Source of the DNA: Anseranas semipalmata
Lineage: Eukaryota > Chordata > Aves > Anseriformes > Anseranatidae
Direction: 5' to 3'
Assembly: GCA_013399115.1 (NCBI GenBank)
Contig: VXAA01006085.1
Span: 24,454-88,453, forward strand
Length of the DNA: 64,000 bases
Made by a program: the position numbers and the translations under genes. This document shows, piece by piece, positions 12,601-27,600 of the stretch (position 1 is the stretch's first letter; every line of letters starts with the position of its first letter). The notes under the pieces were generated by a model. The model saw only the letters and a list, made by a program, of their open reading frames with translations. It ran no database searches and was not told the origin of the DNA.

Positions 12601-15600
12601 GGAAAGAAATCACCAGGTCATCTTCCATTTGCAACACTTTACCTGCAAACATTTTAAAAAGGTAAAGATGTGAGATGTTTGACTTAATTTTAAAAGCCAT
12701 TTTTGGAAAAATAAAGATTTGGAACTTTATTTAATAAAACACACTACAATTAGTAGTGAAAGCATCATGAAGGATGCCAGTGTTCTTTAAAACTTACGGT
12801 CCTTAAGAGGTTTGTTGCACTGGAGAAAGCATACATATAAACATGTATAATTCATGTATAAATTTATTTTACTACGGTGGAGTAATTGTGTGGACTATTT
12901 TACCTACATGTACCTCTTATTTCTGTGCAATTCTTCCTCACTTTCTTTTTGTGGTCTTAATAAAACTTTGTGAAAGCTGCTAAGTATTGAAAAAGCATAA
13001 ATGAGTTCCTAATACATAGTGAAGAGAAATTCAAAACATGCTGACTGTACGCTCAGCCTGTCCATTGCCTATGGAGTGACTTGTAAGTTATTAAAATATT
13101 AGCATGAAGAGCACTTTAAAAAACTACATTTCCAGATGTTCCCAGCTTATGATTCATATGCCAGAAAAGATCTACAGAGCCTTTCCAAGACTTTGAGCAT
13201 CTCCACAAAATGTTTGGAGATCCAATAGCAATTCAGAACAGCTGCAGACCACTACTTGTGCGCTATTTACATGTACAGTCTTTATATTTATTTTCTATCA
13301 GAATTAGCAAGCATCACCCAGGCTCTCCTGTGACTTCAATTGTATTTGTTGGCAAATTTTAGTTTGCCTTATCACTCTCAATGAAAAGACAGGCTAGAAA
13401 AACTTCCTGCTTTTTGGTTTATGCTAATGCTTGGAGAATTCCAGTTAAAAAGCTCCACTGATTTCAGCTGATCCAAAACCAATTTCAATAGCAGAGATGT
13501 GTACACTTTGCTGAAGAAAACAGATCCAGGGCAGGCAGCAGTTAAGACACTTGATGCACTCCTTTTTGTAGGAGCAGTACAATGAGACAGGACTTCGTGT
13601 ACTACTATAATTGTTTTGTCACTCAGCTTTCACTGGGACTTCAGCCTTTTCAAGGAAGAACTGTAGCATTCAAAGGACATAATTTCAGGGACTTAGTTTA
13701 GTTAAAAAAGATCTGCCAGTCTTTTCAGGTAGTCAGCCATTACTAAGACACTGGCAGACTGTAATAAAGCATCTCAGAATGGACTCAAATACAGAATAAC
13801 AACCTTCAAAGTACAAAACTCTGTAAAAGCTTTATAAAATATTATTTATACACTGGAAGCAATTCCAGCTAAAAGAATAGCCAAACTGCATAGGAAGAAA
13901 TATTACTGAGTAGTTACGAAAGCCATGCAGTCAGAACACTGGAGCTGTGCTACAGCTATTTGTAAAAACGATGCCATTCTTATTTCGGACATGTAAAACA
14001 AACCCATAAACTCACTTCAACAACATTCATCAAAACAACTGTGTTTTAATCAAAACTCACCTTTTGCCAGCAAAAAAGTAATCCAGTAATTTTTTAGGAC
14101 TAATACAGAACTGAGTTCAGCAGAAATCCTGTAAATTGACAAAAATAAAGACTCCACATTAACAGTTCTGTAAAACTAATTTCTGAAAGCATGGTTCAGT
14201 CTATGGAACAATTTAAACATCATGCAACATTTCCCACATAGTTAAGTTTATTAATTATTTCATTCCACTCCCTATGTAATTAAGACTACACGTGAAAAAA
14301 TTAAGTCTTCTGTAAAATCATTCAAGAATCAGGAAACATCTATACCATCCTTGGAAAAGAAAGTGAATGTGGATAATTCACTTAACTGTTATGAGCTGCC
14401 TTCTCTCGTGCCTTTGACTAATGCCCTATTCTCCAGTCACAGCATGAATTCAATCTCATTTGGGAGTTGCTAAGGCATCTTTTCATCCATTCATTTGCTG
14501 CTATGATTAGGAAGCTCACTCTCCAAATGTTCGTTTCCACCATGCCGAGACACCCGCCATTGGGTGGCGATCCTTCATGGAGGAAGTGATCAAATATATA
14601 TCACTTCTGCAGCTTTCATCATCTCTCACTGAAATTCAAAGTCCCCACTAAATCTAAATTAAACACATGACATACTATGACTTAGGTCAATCTTAATGGG
14701 TTAAAAGACAAAATGCTAACATCTTATCTTGACAAATACAATTTGGAAAGCCAAACTTACTCACTACTGGGTTGTTCCAGATAAATAAGGCCACAAGTCC
14801 TAGGAAATAAAAATATTTTTTTATTTTTAAACACTTCCCTGAAATGAAACTGTGTAATGTCTTTGACTTCAATGTAGTAAAAAAAAATGCCAGTTCTCAA
14901 AACTTTATTGTAAATTTAAAAAATTCTGACTCTTGGAGAGAACATTAACAGACCAACTCAAGCCCTGCCAGAGCTGAAATAATGCTATTGCTAAAGTGCT
15001 TATGTCAAAGTTTAAATAGCTAAACGATTTTAATTTAATAAAATTTGTTACTATTTTCTTCCAGAAAGACAGTATTTGTATGTACATTGTTACTCAGTAA
15101 CTTGTAAAACACAACAAAGCAGGTGCCACAGCTGTGCAGACCACTCCATATAAAGGCATTTTAAAACCTTTACTCTTTCTACAGTGCCATTGCAAGCCTC
15201 ATGATACCTGATGTTTCTCCCCAATTATTCTAGATACATGTCATCAAGAAAAAAAATCAGTTTATTCAAAAACAAGACAGGAACAAAACACAAATTGCAA
15301 ATCCTTCTGGTTGAAAAAAAATGTTACTGCAATTCAACTGTAGCAGTGTAAAAAACGGGAAAAAAAGGCATTTTTAAAAACAAAGCTTTTTAAAGCTAAG
15401 TTCAAATTCTGTTTATATATATGTTTGGCTATATTTTAATATGCCTGCACGATTTGCCTCTCAATTCCTTCCCTTGGTGACACGCTGGACAAAATGAAGT
15501 TTTGAAAGAATAAGCAGGTGAACAAAGAGCTAGAGGAGGGATGCTGCCATAACCGAATTCAATTTATCCCCTACAAAGATGAGAACGTCCCTCGATTTCC

Positions 15601-18600
15601 ATTGTATGGTCAGCTAGACTGCTTGGGAAGGTTTATCTTGATTACAGTTGAGAACTGGTATTAAACAGTGCCTGCAATGCCCCTAGACTCTGGAACAAAC
15701 AGCCTTCAGTTCCAGATCTGGGACAAAGAAACAATCTTTTGGGGTTTTTTACTTTCCAGAGCTCTTTAGAAAGAAACTCTAGGATCAGGAACTGGGGGGC
15801 AGGGTGATGTAAAAATTGAAAGTCCGTTAAATAAAAAGCATTAGATTGTAAAACAATCCTTCTTATATTTGTAAAAAGCTTGACAAAGGGACAAGCATTC
15901 ATTTGTCATGCTATTCTTACTGTTGTTTATACTGCAACAATGGGAATGTTCAACAGAGCATTGGAATAGTTATGGAGTAGAATACAAGATGTGTTTATTC
16001 AATGCATGTAAACAGCACCATTTAACTGATCTGTAAATATTAGTGCTCAGAGTTTAAAAGGGCACTGCTAATACACAATTTGAAAAATACAAATACCTAA
16101 ATGTTCACAGCCATAAAGAATTCATCATTTCAAAGCAAAAAATGTACACTACCTTTCAAACTTGTGATATAGTGCAAGTAAGACATCATATTTCTTTTTC
16201 AGCCTTGATACAGTGCTATCAACTTTAGTGCTTACAGTATCCATGTTAACATCCACTTCTTTGAGAAACTGAAAAAACGTGCACACACTGAAAAAAAGGA
16301 TGACAGATTATCATAACTCTGAGAATGACTATTCTGAAATAGCTCTTCAAAAAAAAAAAAAAACACAAAAAACCACCGCCTTCACTACATTTCAACATAT
16401 TCTTACTAAAACTACAGTGACTGAAAACCTTGCTTTGGGAAACACTGTTTGTTTACCTGGAGCTCCATATACCACCTTGACATTTTCCAGATTTAGGAAT
16501 ACTGTTCCTCTAGACACTGCAGGTCCCTAATGATATGGGCTCTACTACAGAAAGAGAATTTTCTTGGCTAGTACAGATATATTATCTTTGGAAGTCCAAA
16601 TTTGCTAAGCAGACACATCTTTCTTCCTTACTCTGCCAGTAAAACCACAAATATGCAACACTGACATCTTGACTTTTCTGTTCTACCTAAATGTTCTACT
16701 TTTAAAATGCTCTTAGTACTCTAAGAACATAAACCATGGTTCTATACTTGCTAAAGAAAGACCTAGGAATTAAAACAGAGATAAATGCATTAAATTATAT
16801 GGAATTTCAAGTCTTCCAGCAAATATCTGGGGCAAGGACAGCCCTGCCTTTTGGAAATAATATTGCACAGGGGACCAAAGTCATCCATGTAATATTATGG
16901 CCATCAATAAAGTGTTTTATTGTTTTAGTTCATAACCAAAACAAGCAGATTGCTAAAAATTCAAGTGGAGGAAGCTATCAAATATGTTTTGATCCTTTAT
17001 CAAAGCACAGTATTTTGAGTTGTTTTTTTTTTTTCTTTTAATAAAAAAAAAGTCAGAAGTTCATTTAGGAATTCTTTTACCATGGAATAAAGAAAAGCTT
17101 TCAAATATATTTGTGTGGCTCCAGAGGGCAAGACGACTGGTAGAAATCTCTGCCAGATTGACCTTATAGCTGCTGAAAAGCCCAGGGCTAGCAAGCAATT
17201 GAGTACTGCTAAAAGCAAAATTGTCAGAATAATAGCTTATTCTGAAGCCCCAAGAGAAAAAGTCTTTCAGTTTGCAGTGTAAGTTGGTTGGGTGAATGCG
17301 TTCTGTACTCGGGTGGAACATACTGAACATCACTGCACAAATTCAATTAGATTTCATCCAAGCAATTTCAAGTCAGTCAAAGCTGAAGAGATTAAGTCAA
17401 AACATGGGACCTGATCACTGTTCTCTGAGACCATATGAGGCAGAAGAGGCATAGAGAAGTCTAACCGTAACTGATGACTTCCAGGAAAAGAATATTCTGG
17501 CCTAAATCTGGAATTACCAACCTGATGTGCTCCGCATCCTGCCTTAGCCTCTTTAGCATCCTCAGTGCTGTGTGTGAAGGGAATGGGAATTTTGACCCCC
17601 TGCAGCAGGATGCCTAACCCCTGCTGTAGTTTTCCCATTTATGCAACATGGTCTACAGATGTGAAGGCTTTTCTCCCCCAAAATGCCTTGTAAATTGACT
17701 CCCTTGACTATCACAAAGACAAGGATGGAACACAATTATAACTCCTATGATCTCCTACCAAATGCTTATCTCCCACACATTTATGGCGTGGCTTCAGCCA
17801 TGACCCAACCACAGCAATGCACTAAGCTGCTGACAAATGCCAGGGGATGACACAGTGCCTGAGAACACCAGAATGTTCTGCTCATGGACGTGCTGTCCAT
17901 GCATGGCACTGTTATTAGGCAGACAGCACTGGAATCCTGTTCCTTTGATGGACCTAACACAAGGGTAGGCCTATTGCTGTTATCACCTAAATTTACATTA
18001 AAAATAGATATTGCACTGTAACCCTCATTTCTCTAATATGAGCTCGGTGAATGTAAAAAGATAATATTTGAAAACGAGCAGCATACTGGCAAACGATTTG
18101 AACATTAACTTTGTTTTTTCACTTCTTGATTTAGCATGAGCCTAATGTTTGTTAATGAAAAGGTTTTATAGAAAATCTTGATAAAGGGAAAGAAAGGAAA
18201 ATATTTTAAGTGTGATTTATTCCATGCTAAACTGATGGAAACTTTAGATTTAACAAGAACAAGAGTCACAATTGTGATATAATAAGCCAATCTCAGTTGA
18301 AGCAAACAAATGTCACTGTTCCCTCAACTAAAATAAGATAGCGAGACTCCTGGTTTACTGAAATACAGAATAATCACCGTAAGTAACCTTCACTTCAAAG
18401 TCAACTTGCCTGATACAAAGATTCACACTGACTGAAATCTAAATTCACACAGAAAAACTTACCTTATGCTTATACTTTTCAGAAGCTCTGTGAAAGTGAA
18501 TGTCATTTCATCCAGATCAATTGCTACAATAAAGATACAGACTCCCCATGTTTCCTTTTTCTTTTTGTTATAAGCCTTTCAGAAAAAGAAAAAACAAGTT

Positions 18601-21600
18601 TTATGTGTATTATGTAATACGAGTGGGTGCTATACAGAGAATATTAATTTGTTCACAGTAGATTAGAAAAGGTAAAACAAGAGACCTTAAGCAGACATTC
18701 ATCTATGACAGCCAATTATTTGATAACTGAAAACTGGTACAAGTTTTACATTGCAGATGACAGACCAAGTAGTCCAATTCTTACTGTACAGTACAAAATG
18801 AATTTTACTTGTACAATTCAGTAAAGCTTTAAAATAGAAGCTCTGGTTCTACTGAAAGTTTATATAAAACAGAGACCTCTTTTTTTTTTTTTTCTCAATG
18901 TAAATTAAAACTACAAAAAAAATCAAACTTTCAAAATAGGGACTGTTTCCTATTCAGGATTACCTGAGGGGAGCCAACATCCCTCCCCCTGCCCATACCT
19001 CATCATTCAGTTGCACTTGCATTGTTATGGACACAAACTAAATTTGACCATGACAAGACACAGGAGGTTAAGGAACGAGGAAAAGGACTTGTTCCTTCCT
19101 AGAAAGAAGGTAGCCATGAGAAACAAAATCATCACAGGGACAGGGAAATAAATACTTGTGAGCTTTATCCTGCAGCTAGGTCTCAATAGCACAACTGAAC
19201 CACAAAAACATCTCGAGTAAATCATGGTAGCAACAAACACCTTCAAGGTTAAAGCAGAGCCAGGAGGGAGCTGAAATACCAAACTCATGCTCTTCCACAC
19301 TGCTCAGTTTTAGCCCACTCCCTACCCTATTTTTCTTTTTCCTTCCCCGATTCCCCCAGCTAGCTGTCTCACAGACAATACCTCTCCCTTCATACCACAG
19401 GGACCAGTTCATTCCAGAAAATGCTTTCAAAATGCAGCAAGGATAGGATCACACCAGATCTGACTCCCTCCATCCTACATGGTCTTCCAGAACTACCCCA
19501 AAAGGCTCTGCACCCTTGGTGCCCCTCCACATCCTCACTGGAGGTAGCACCTACCCCCAGCTTCCTCTGGCAGACTGCAACACGGCTCCCGTGTCCTCTC
19601 AGCCACTTTTAACAGACCTCTCCCTCATTCAGCAGTCACACATTGAGGTGACAATAGCACCATATGGCATCCAGAGGAACACCCAGGCAAAGCACTAACA
19701 TGGCTGTCCAGCCAGCTTCTTCTAAAGGGTGCCAAACCCTAAACAGTCCCAAAACAAGTCAGTACACAAAACTCAGTCTGGAAGTGAGGAATCCACCCCT
19801 GGCCCTCTTCTTCATCAGTGTAAGCATCATTAATACCTTGCCGTGTCCATAAACAATACAAGAACAATTTCACTAATGCTGCTAACAAGTCTTCTACAAC
19901 TGCTCTGCTACTTTCTTGGGACCAGTGTTTACACATCAGTGAAAACTGACTGGGGCCTCCTCCTCCAAAGAATGAAAAGTTTAATTTGTTCATACAAAAG
20001 ATTAGGTAAGAGTCATAGTCTTAAAATCACAGAATATCCCAAGGTGGAAGGGACCCACAAGGATCATCAAGTCCAACTCCTGGCTCCACACAGGACCACC
20101 CAAAAATCAGACCATGTGTCTGAGAGCTTCTTCAACTCCGGCAGGCTTGGTGCTGTGATCACTGCCCTGTGCCAGTGCCCAACCACCCTCTCAGTGAAGA
20201 ACCTTTTCCTAACACCCAGCCTGACCCTCCCCTGTCACAGCTCCATGCTGTTCCCTCAGGTCCTGTCGCTGCCACCAGAGAGCAGAGATCGGCGCCTGCC
20301 CCTCCGCTCCCCTCGTGAGGAAGCTGCAGGCCGCCATGAGGCCTCCCCTCAGCCTCCTCTTCTCTGGGCTGAACAAACCAAGTGGCCTCAGCCGCTCCTC
20401 GTACATCTTGCCCTCTAGACCCTTCACCATCTTCATAGCTCTCCTTTGGACACTCTCTGATAGTTTTACATCTTTCTTATGCTGTGGCGCCCAAAACTGC
20501 ATACAGTACTCGAGGTAGTCTAGACCTGAACGTTAATTAACCAGCCACCTTCAGCAATATGGTAACTGTCAGTTATTTAAGTTACTTTCTTCCTACATTC
20601 CTATTTGAGTTTTTCTATGAATCGTGACACCCTGTACAGCAGATAATTAGTTTGAAAGAAGCTCCTAACAGATTGAGATGCATTTGATGATCCTTAAAGG
20701 AATGCATATTAATATCAAACAGTCATTGTCTTTTTGTTTATTGGAAGCCTTCACCTTTTAGACATTTCATGTACCGTTGTGTACCACCAGCAACCTACAG
20801 ATGAAGCAAAAAAATTGCTCAAGGGGATTTTGCACAGGACAAAGGCTTTGTTAAGAATTGCATTCCCACAGTCTCAGACAGCTTCAACACTCCTTTGCTG
20901 ACAGGTAACAAGCTGCAGAACATAAAAACAAAAAATGTCCTGTAGGATGGGGATGGTTTCTCCTACACTAATGTCTGCGACCCATTGAAAAAATCTTGAA
21001 CATTAAGGTTACCTAGTCAGCTACTAAGAAGGATGACTATTCACTTCCTGAGGAGAACACGGCCACTGGAGTCAGCTGAACGAACAAGGCTTCGTCGCTT
21101 CATGCTCCCGCAAACTCAGATCATGACATTGTTCTGTAAATATGTCTTCTAGGTCAGGAGGACCGAATGCTAGGAAACAGTGCCATTTTTCCTAGTTTGT
21201 TGCCTATACAACTCTTTTAGAAGGCTTAGCTCTACACAGGGAGGATGAATGCTTGAAGGTTATAGCAATGGTTTAGTTGGTAACAGTGAGGTCTGGTTTT
21301 GCAAGAACAGTCTTTGAACTCACCCCAAACCGTACTGATTGGATGAGAACAACTCATTTATTTTTACCATTAACCAAGATGGCAGCCTTTCAATCCACTA
21401 GATTCAAACAATTACAGTGAGTCAAATTCTAGTTATCTGGACTATCCCCATACCCACTGCTGATGTTACAGATTGTTTTGGGCATCATCTCCTCAACCAA
21501 ACAGAAGATTCTGAATGGTTTTTGGCCTAACACAAAAATTACACAGAACCAAGGATAAACAAATAGATGATGCATTTTTTTCTGCTAGCAAAGAAAGGCA

Positions 21601-24600
21601 AACAGTACCCGAGTGTGTCAGCCTCTTAACTTCAGCTGAGTGAGAGAGAACAGGAAAACAAGCAAGTGCACTGGGCTACATATAAACATCATGGGGGTAC
21701 AAGAGGGGGAGAAGAAATAAGAGGTCTCCCAATTACGTCCAACTGCTCAGTGTTCTCCTTTTCATATTCCTTCCCTCCCAAAGTTTACAGATATTTTTCA
21801 AGTCATTTCCTATACAAACGAAATAAAACAGTGGAACAAAAATGCAGCAGCATCACTCAGTTCAAATACTTTGCCAATGCTATCCCTTCAGAGTAGCTAA
21901 CCCTATGACACAAATAAATGGTTTGTTTACAGTTAAAGCCAGACAATTCATCCCAGATAGACTAGAAGGCATGGGAATGTATGTAAGACAAATTCACAGC
22001 CAGAAATGCATTTCTGAGGGCTTTCTTACTGACCACAATCTGACTTAAGCACTTTGTTGATACAGCACCACTACAGAAAATGGGCAGGACAAAGACTCAA
22101 TGTTTGCTCTTGGCTGCCAGTCAGTTCAAATAAGGTGACTTCCGGTAACCTGATTTCAACTCATCATAAATCAAAACCTATTAATCACTAACTCAAAGAT
22201 TATTTAGCACCCAACAGTTCTTATAGGGATTTTGTTTGTTTATTTTTAAGGATTCTGGGGAAATCAATGCTGTAATGTTTGGGCAATATAGGTCAGTTGC
22301 GTTGAATCAATTTAGTTTTCTGTAGAAAAAAATCTAGAGCTTTACAAAAGCCTTTCAAAATACTTCTCATTCTGCAGTTACTATTACTAATATTTAATCT
22401 ATTTTTAGCAGATCATCAGTTTGCCTAAATCTAGTGAAAAGAACCCGGAAGAGTCATTGGCTTAAAATGCTCAATTTACATTATTGTGCAATGGGATCAT
22501 TGCCTCTTTGCTTTCCACATGTTGCTGGAAGGTAAAGGCGCTAACAGAAATAACTTCAGTTCTCTACCTCAAGATGGTCTCCAGTGTTAAACCAGATACA
22601 AGGAGGAGATTGTAACAGGAAGTCTCAATTCTAGTTTGTACAATTAGAGATGTTTATTATTCTGCCAACACTGAGAACAGTTTTCATGACAGCCTACAAG
22701 AGTGACCCAGGAATAGAGACTTTTAATGATGTTGCATAAAAGAAGGTCAAGAGAAACCTCGTTTCACCATGCCAAAGCCTCGTTTTTTAACAGGAAGATG
22801 TAGAACTAAAATCTCAGCCACCACATTTTAATATAGACAACTACCTGAGACTCACAGGTATGCTTATGATTACAGGTAGCAGATGGCAGGCAAAAAGATT
22901 AAGAAGCACTCACAATAGGAAACTTACCAGATTTAAGACCTGTAGGAACAAATTTGTAGGAAAAAAAATCTGAAAATGAGTAAAGTACCCACTGTCTACA
23001 TATAAGAAGTTCTGTGTAAAGACAGATCCCTTATTTTTCAGCAGTAATTGGTTTTATTTTTCTATTGAATATTGTCTAGAATGGAAGATTACTATTAGTT
23101 CTTAACAGATTAAACTAAATACGCTAGCTAAAGTAATGGAAGCCCGTGGAAATTACTGAATTGATAAAAAACAGTTCTGATCTGAAACTTCCCACTATAC
23201 TTTTCTTGTATGTAGCTAGACTGGAGGCAACGTCAGTCTTTCCCCAGAACAGGCAGAAGGCGAGTGAAAAAAAGAAAGTGCACACCCATTAATAATGCTT
23301 TTCAAGTGCAAGGGCACAACACATACATGCACTGGATCTGCTACTAAGATACTGAATACCACCAGCAAGAGGCCATGGTGATGATTTATGTTTGCTTTGG
23401 GACTTTCAGCAGTTTTTTGTGCTTTATTTAAAAATAAAGGACCCTACAGGATCTGTGACTCTGCTCATCCAGCTAAAGCTTCAGCAGATTTAGGTTCAGT
23501 TTTGCTGCAGTTCTACAAATAAGAGACAAAGCTCCAGACAGAAAAGACTTTATTAGCTTGTATGTTTCATGCTTTTCCTAAAAGAAGCCTCTGCATGCCT
23601 TTTAATTTGAGGAATGGGTTGTTTACCGACTATAATGTTTTCTTTTTCATGAGAAACTACAACGAAAAGGAACTGATTTAATTTACATGTGAAATTTTAT
23701 GGGTTGGGAACACATGAGCTGCCGATCAGCTTTTCCGTCTGGTTAAAGCAACCTTGCTATATTTAAGAACCATTTTGCTCCTCCATCTAGGCTGCAGTTC
23801 ATCTTTTACGTTCTCTTCACTAAGAACATAGTTCAACTCTTGAGTGAATCAAGTGCTCCACAGTGTCCACATAGCAGTCAGAATGAGCAATCAGAAACTA
23901 GAAAAGATGACAGAAACATCTTCAGATGTTAGAGACTCTCTGAAAAAAATAAGGCAATAACAGATTCTCGCATCCATAGGGTACAGAATAACTACCACAG
24001 ACATGAAAACAGATTAGTGCAGTACTTGTGGAAAAAAATCATGGGCATGGAAAGTTAAACTAGAAATGATTAATTACAAGGACTGCAGATCTTTCCTCAT
24101 TAGAGTTGTTGCTTTTTTTTAGTAGTGGATTAGACAGACACTTGATAAAAATGACTTAGGAATTCATGAGTATAAAGAGCTGAGCTGTAGCAGGAGAACA
24201 GAGTGGGCCATGTTTCTCAAGCAGTCCTATGAACAGCAAACAAAAAGCAAAGCTTTTACCCAGGCACCACACGCTGCAGCAGGTTGGGCAGCTGAGGCTG
24301 AAACACACCAGACCCCATGCCTCAAGGTCCTTTGCAGACTCCAATTTCTATCGGTTTCCTGAACCACTTCAATTTTCTTCACAGAAGTTTGGTTCCAATT
24401 TAGTCAACATGCTGTCTGTTCCTCATATTGATTCCTTCCAACTTATTGAGCAGTAATTCACTTAAGTTTATTTTTCCTGATATCCTACTTCAGATCCTCA
24501 GGTTGTTCTTTGTCCAGACAGTAGCAGAATGTAACAAATGGCTTGAACGTTCTCCCAGTGGCTTCCAGGACTTCCCCTAGGCTTTCCTCACACCAACAAT

Positions 24601-27600
24601 CACATGCTGCTCAAAGTACATTAGCAGTTCCACTAAATCTAAGTACTCCATCTAAAGTTTACAGGCACTACCGATTCATACTACAGGTTTCAGGACAGTT
24701 ACAAACAATTGGAGTACAAGGGTCCCATACAGGAGGCCAATTTTCTAAGTCAACAACTGCCAGTGTGTAAAACTGTCAGTTTTACAGTGAAGACAGTAAA
24801 AACAACTCTAAAACAAAACATTTTGTTTACGTAAGTAACTTGGTTTGGTAAACAAGATTAGTGACAGAAGGAACAAAAGTCTTTGTATGACATTAACGCA
24901 AAAGCTCTTATTTATATATACACTACCATGTTTACAATAAACTTGCACTGGAGTTCACCAAATATAAAAAGAATTTAAAGCAAAAACATCTTTCTGGTCA
25001 TGCATCAGATATCTTCTTTCATATAATATACCAACAGTGCTGCATCTCTGGAACCAACGTTCACGATTTTGTCTCAGAGGTTTTGAGTTACAATTTTATC
25101 ATAGAAGAGTGCAATTCAACTCTGGCTGTGATAGAGGAAAGCGTTAGTGTTCTCCAATTATGAAGGAAAACACCATCATATTTAACAGATGGTTGTGCTG
25201 TTTTGAACAAATTCTCTCTGTAGGTTTAGCATTTCAAACTACAAGCTGGTCTCATTTTCCAGAAAGACAGGTTACAGGATAGAGATGGCTATACTTTCTC
25301 CTCCCACACACCTCTCACCAGGGTTCAGCTGTTCTAAGGACTCAAGGCCCAGCTGTGATACGGTGCAGCTGCATAACCTTGACTCAAATTGCTGAGGAAA
25401 CAGAGAAGTTGAGAGCTGTAACAAAAGCTACAGTGTGGCCCATGCAAGATAAGAAAGGTAAAGTTACAGACAAAAATAGGATCATTGGTAGCTCAGATTT
25501 AAAAGGAGAAAAAAAAAAAATCAATATGGAAAGGTTTAACATCCTAAAAGAAAAAAGTAGCAAGTCAGTTTTGGTGGTGCCAGTGGATGATGGCACTGGG
25601 GAATCACTTCAGGGAGCAGCAGATACCAGCCTTGTTCCTCCTGACTGATGCCTGCCTGTCCAGCAAAGACTCCTAAAGTGTCTTACTGAAATGCAAGTAC
25701 ACTCAGGCTCAAAGGTCATTACATCCTTGCTATCTTCTGTGTGCACTTGCTAAAATAAAAATAAATTGTGTGCAGAGCCTCTTTGCACACAGCTCCATGT
25801 CTGAGTGACATGGAGTCTTTGGGTCTAAGTGACCCAAAAGGGACCGTTAACAATAGGTAATTTTTACTTTAAGTTACTAAACATTCATTAAGGATACATG
25901 AGATGTTCAGACCAGGCCTGATCCCACATTTGGACCCCAAATCTCTGCTAATTCACACAGTATCTTATGTCTGGGCCACACTGCTTCCTTGTTAGCACTG
26001 CGAGTCCCCTCCATATCCTCAGAGGCTTGGCAGGCACAACTCGTGAGTCAACAATAAAGAACAAGGCCAGTGTGCCAGGGAAAGTAAGGTTTTATGCTCT
26101 GTAACAGGTTAAGAGTTGGGATCATTACATGCTGATGATTTAACCTGCCTCAAGGCAAACCAGCTACGAGGTGAAACGGAAGTGTTCCATCAGGCATTTG
26201 TCTCAATTTGTGTCCTGCTATTTCCCTTTTCGCTTGAGAACAGAAAGCAGCTAGATAAGCAGCTTCTTGTGTTCCAGTTCAGAACTGAAAGGTTAGTACT
26301 GATTAAAACATGCACAGCTGGTGCTTGCAGGACAAACGCTGGGACAGCCCCTCACACCAATTACTTTACCACAGGGGAGAAATGAGTGGGCATTTAAATA
26401 CAGCCTCCTCCCGCGTGCTCAAAACCCAGTGCAGAAAGTCACACTGCACGGCCCTGCTCCCCATGATAACAGCTTGACTTGGAAAGAGAAGCAGCAATTA
26501 GCCAGGCTGTTAATTTGCTTGATTTCAGACCCACATAAAGCCTGCGCTGGTCTCAGCTAAAAGCAGCAACTCCAGCGCCTGCCAGGTCCCCATGGAGGCA
26601 CATGCTTGCCAGTTTCCTCATTTCAACACCTTGCTGATATGTCAGAAAGTTTGAGGAAAACACCCAGGAATGGGCCACAACATAGTGTAGACCTTTTCCT
26701 ACACACACAGAGAGGCTTTTAGGATAGCCCTTACTGTACTTTAACCGCAGGACAATAAACATTAGTTACATGTCATGATGAAGGCGTAGTCATTGCCCTG
26801 TTCTGAACAGATAAATGAAGTCATCTTCAGATGCTGAAAGGAAGGGTTTCCAGTGCTCTGTGTATCTTATTCAGCCACTGCTGGGTAATGATCAGTGAAA
26901 TGAAAATTTCACCCGAAAGGGAAATTCGCAGATTTATACCGAAACCTCTCGTGTTTGTTTTCACTCGATAGGACTGACTACTCCTGTTTCGGTTCATACA
27001 GAGAAGCCTGATTTTGCTTTCAAGTAAAAAGTTTTCCCTGGGGACCTCCACAACCAGAAATCTTATCTGTTACTGAGAGAGCTGTACACAGTCCTTCCCC
27101 CACACTGTTGCTGTTCCATCTGGACAAACTCACAAATGCATCGAGAGCCACTACACCCATACCGTGGTCCTAAAACCACAGGCAGCGAGGTATCACTAGC
27201 GGTAGCGCAGCCCTGGCAGGTCTGCTCCAGTTGCAGAAAAACGAGCAGCAGTCGCAACAAGCACCCAGCTGCTCGCCCATGCTAGACCCCAGATTGTGAA
27301 TAATAGCCAAGTTGGGCAACTGAAATGTAACTCAGGTCAGTATCACAGAGCTTTTGGATGATTTAATTGTGTGGTAGCCATCCTCTGAGTCAGCAGTAAC
27401 ATAGCGAGGGGGGAAAAAAGAAGTCAGGAGAGATCATAACGTTTTAATCTGTTTACACATGCCCGGTGACTAACTTTGAATGGAAATACCTCAGCCATAA
27501 GCACATACCAATTAACGTTATGGGGGGGTTAACAGAAATCTCAGCATTTTGCCGCAACAGCCTTCTGCAGCCCCTTTCCACAGCTCGCAACGAGGGACCC

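Noticed and set aside
19843..20518. 191-codon plus-strand frame
   Set aside because: Mostly antisense of a CR1 fragment; no conserved domain.
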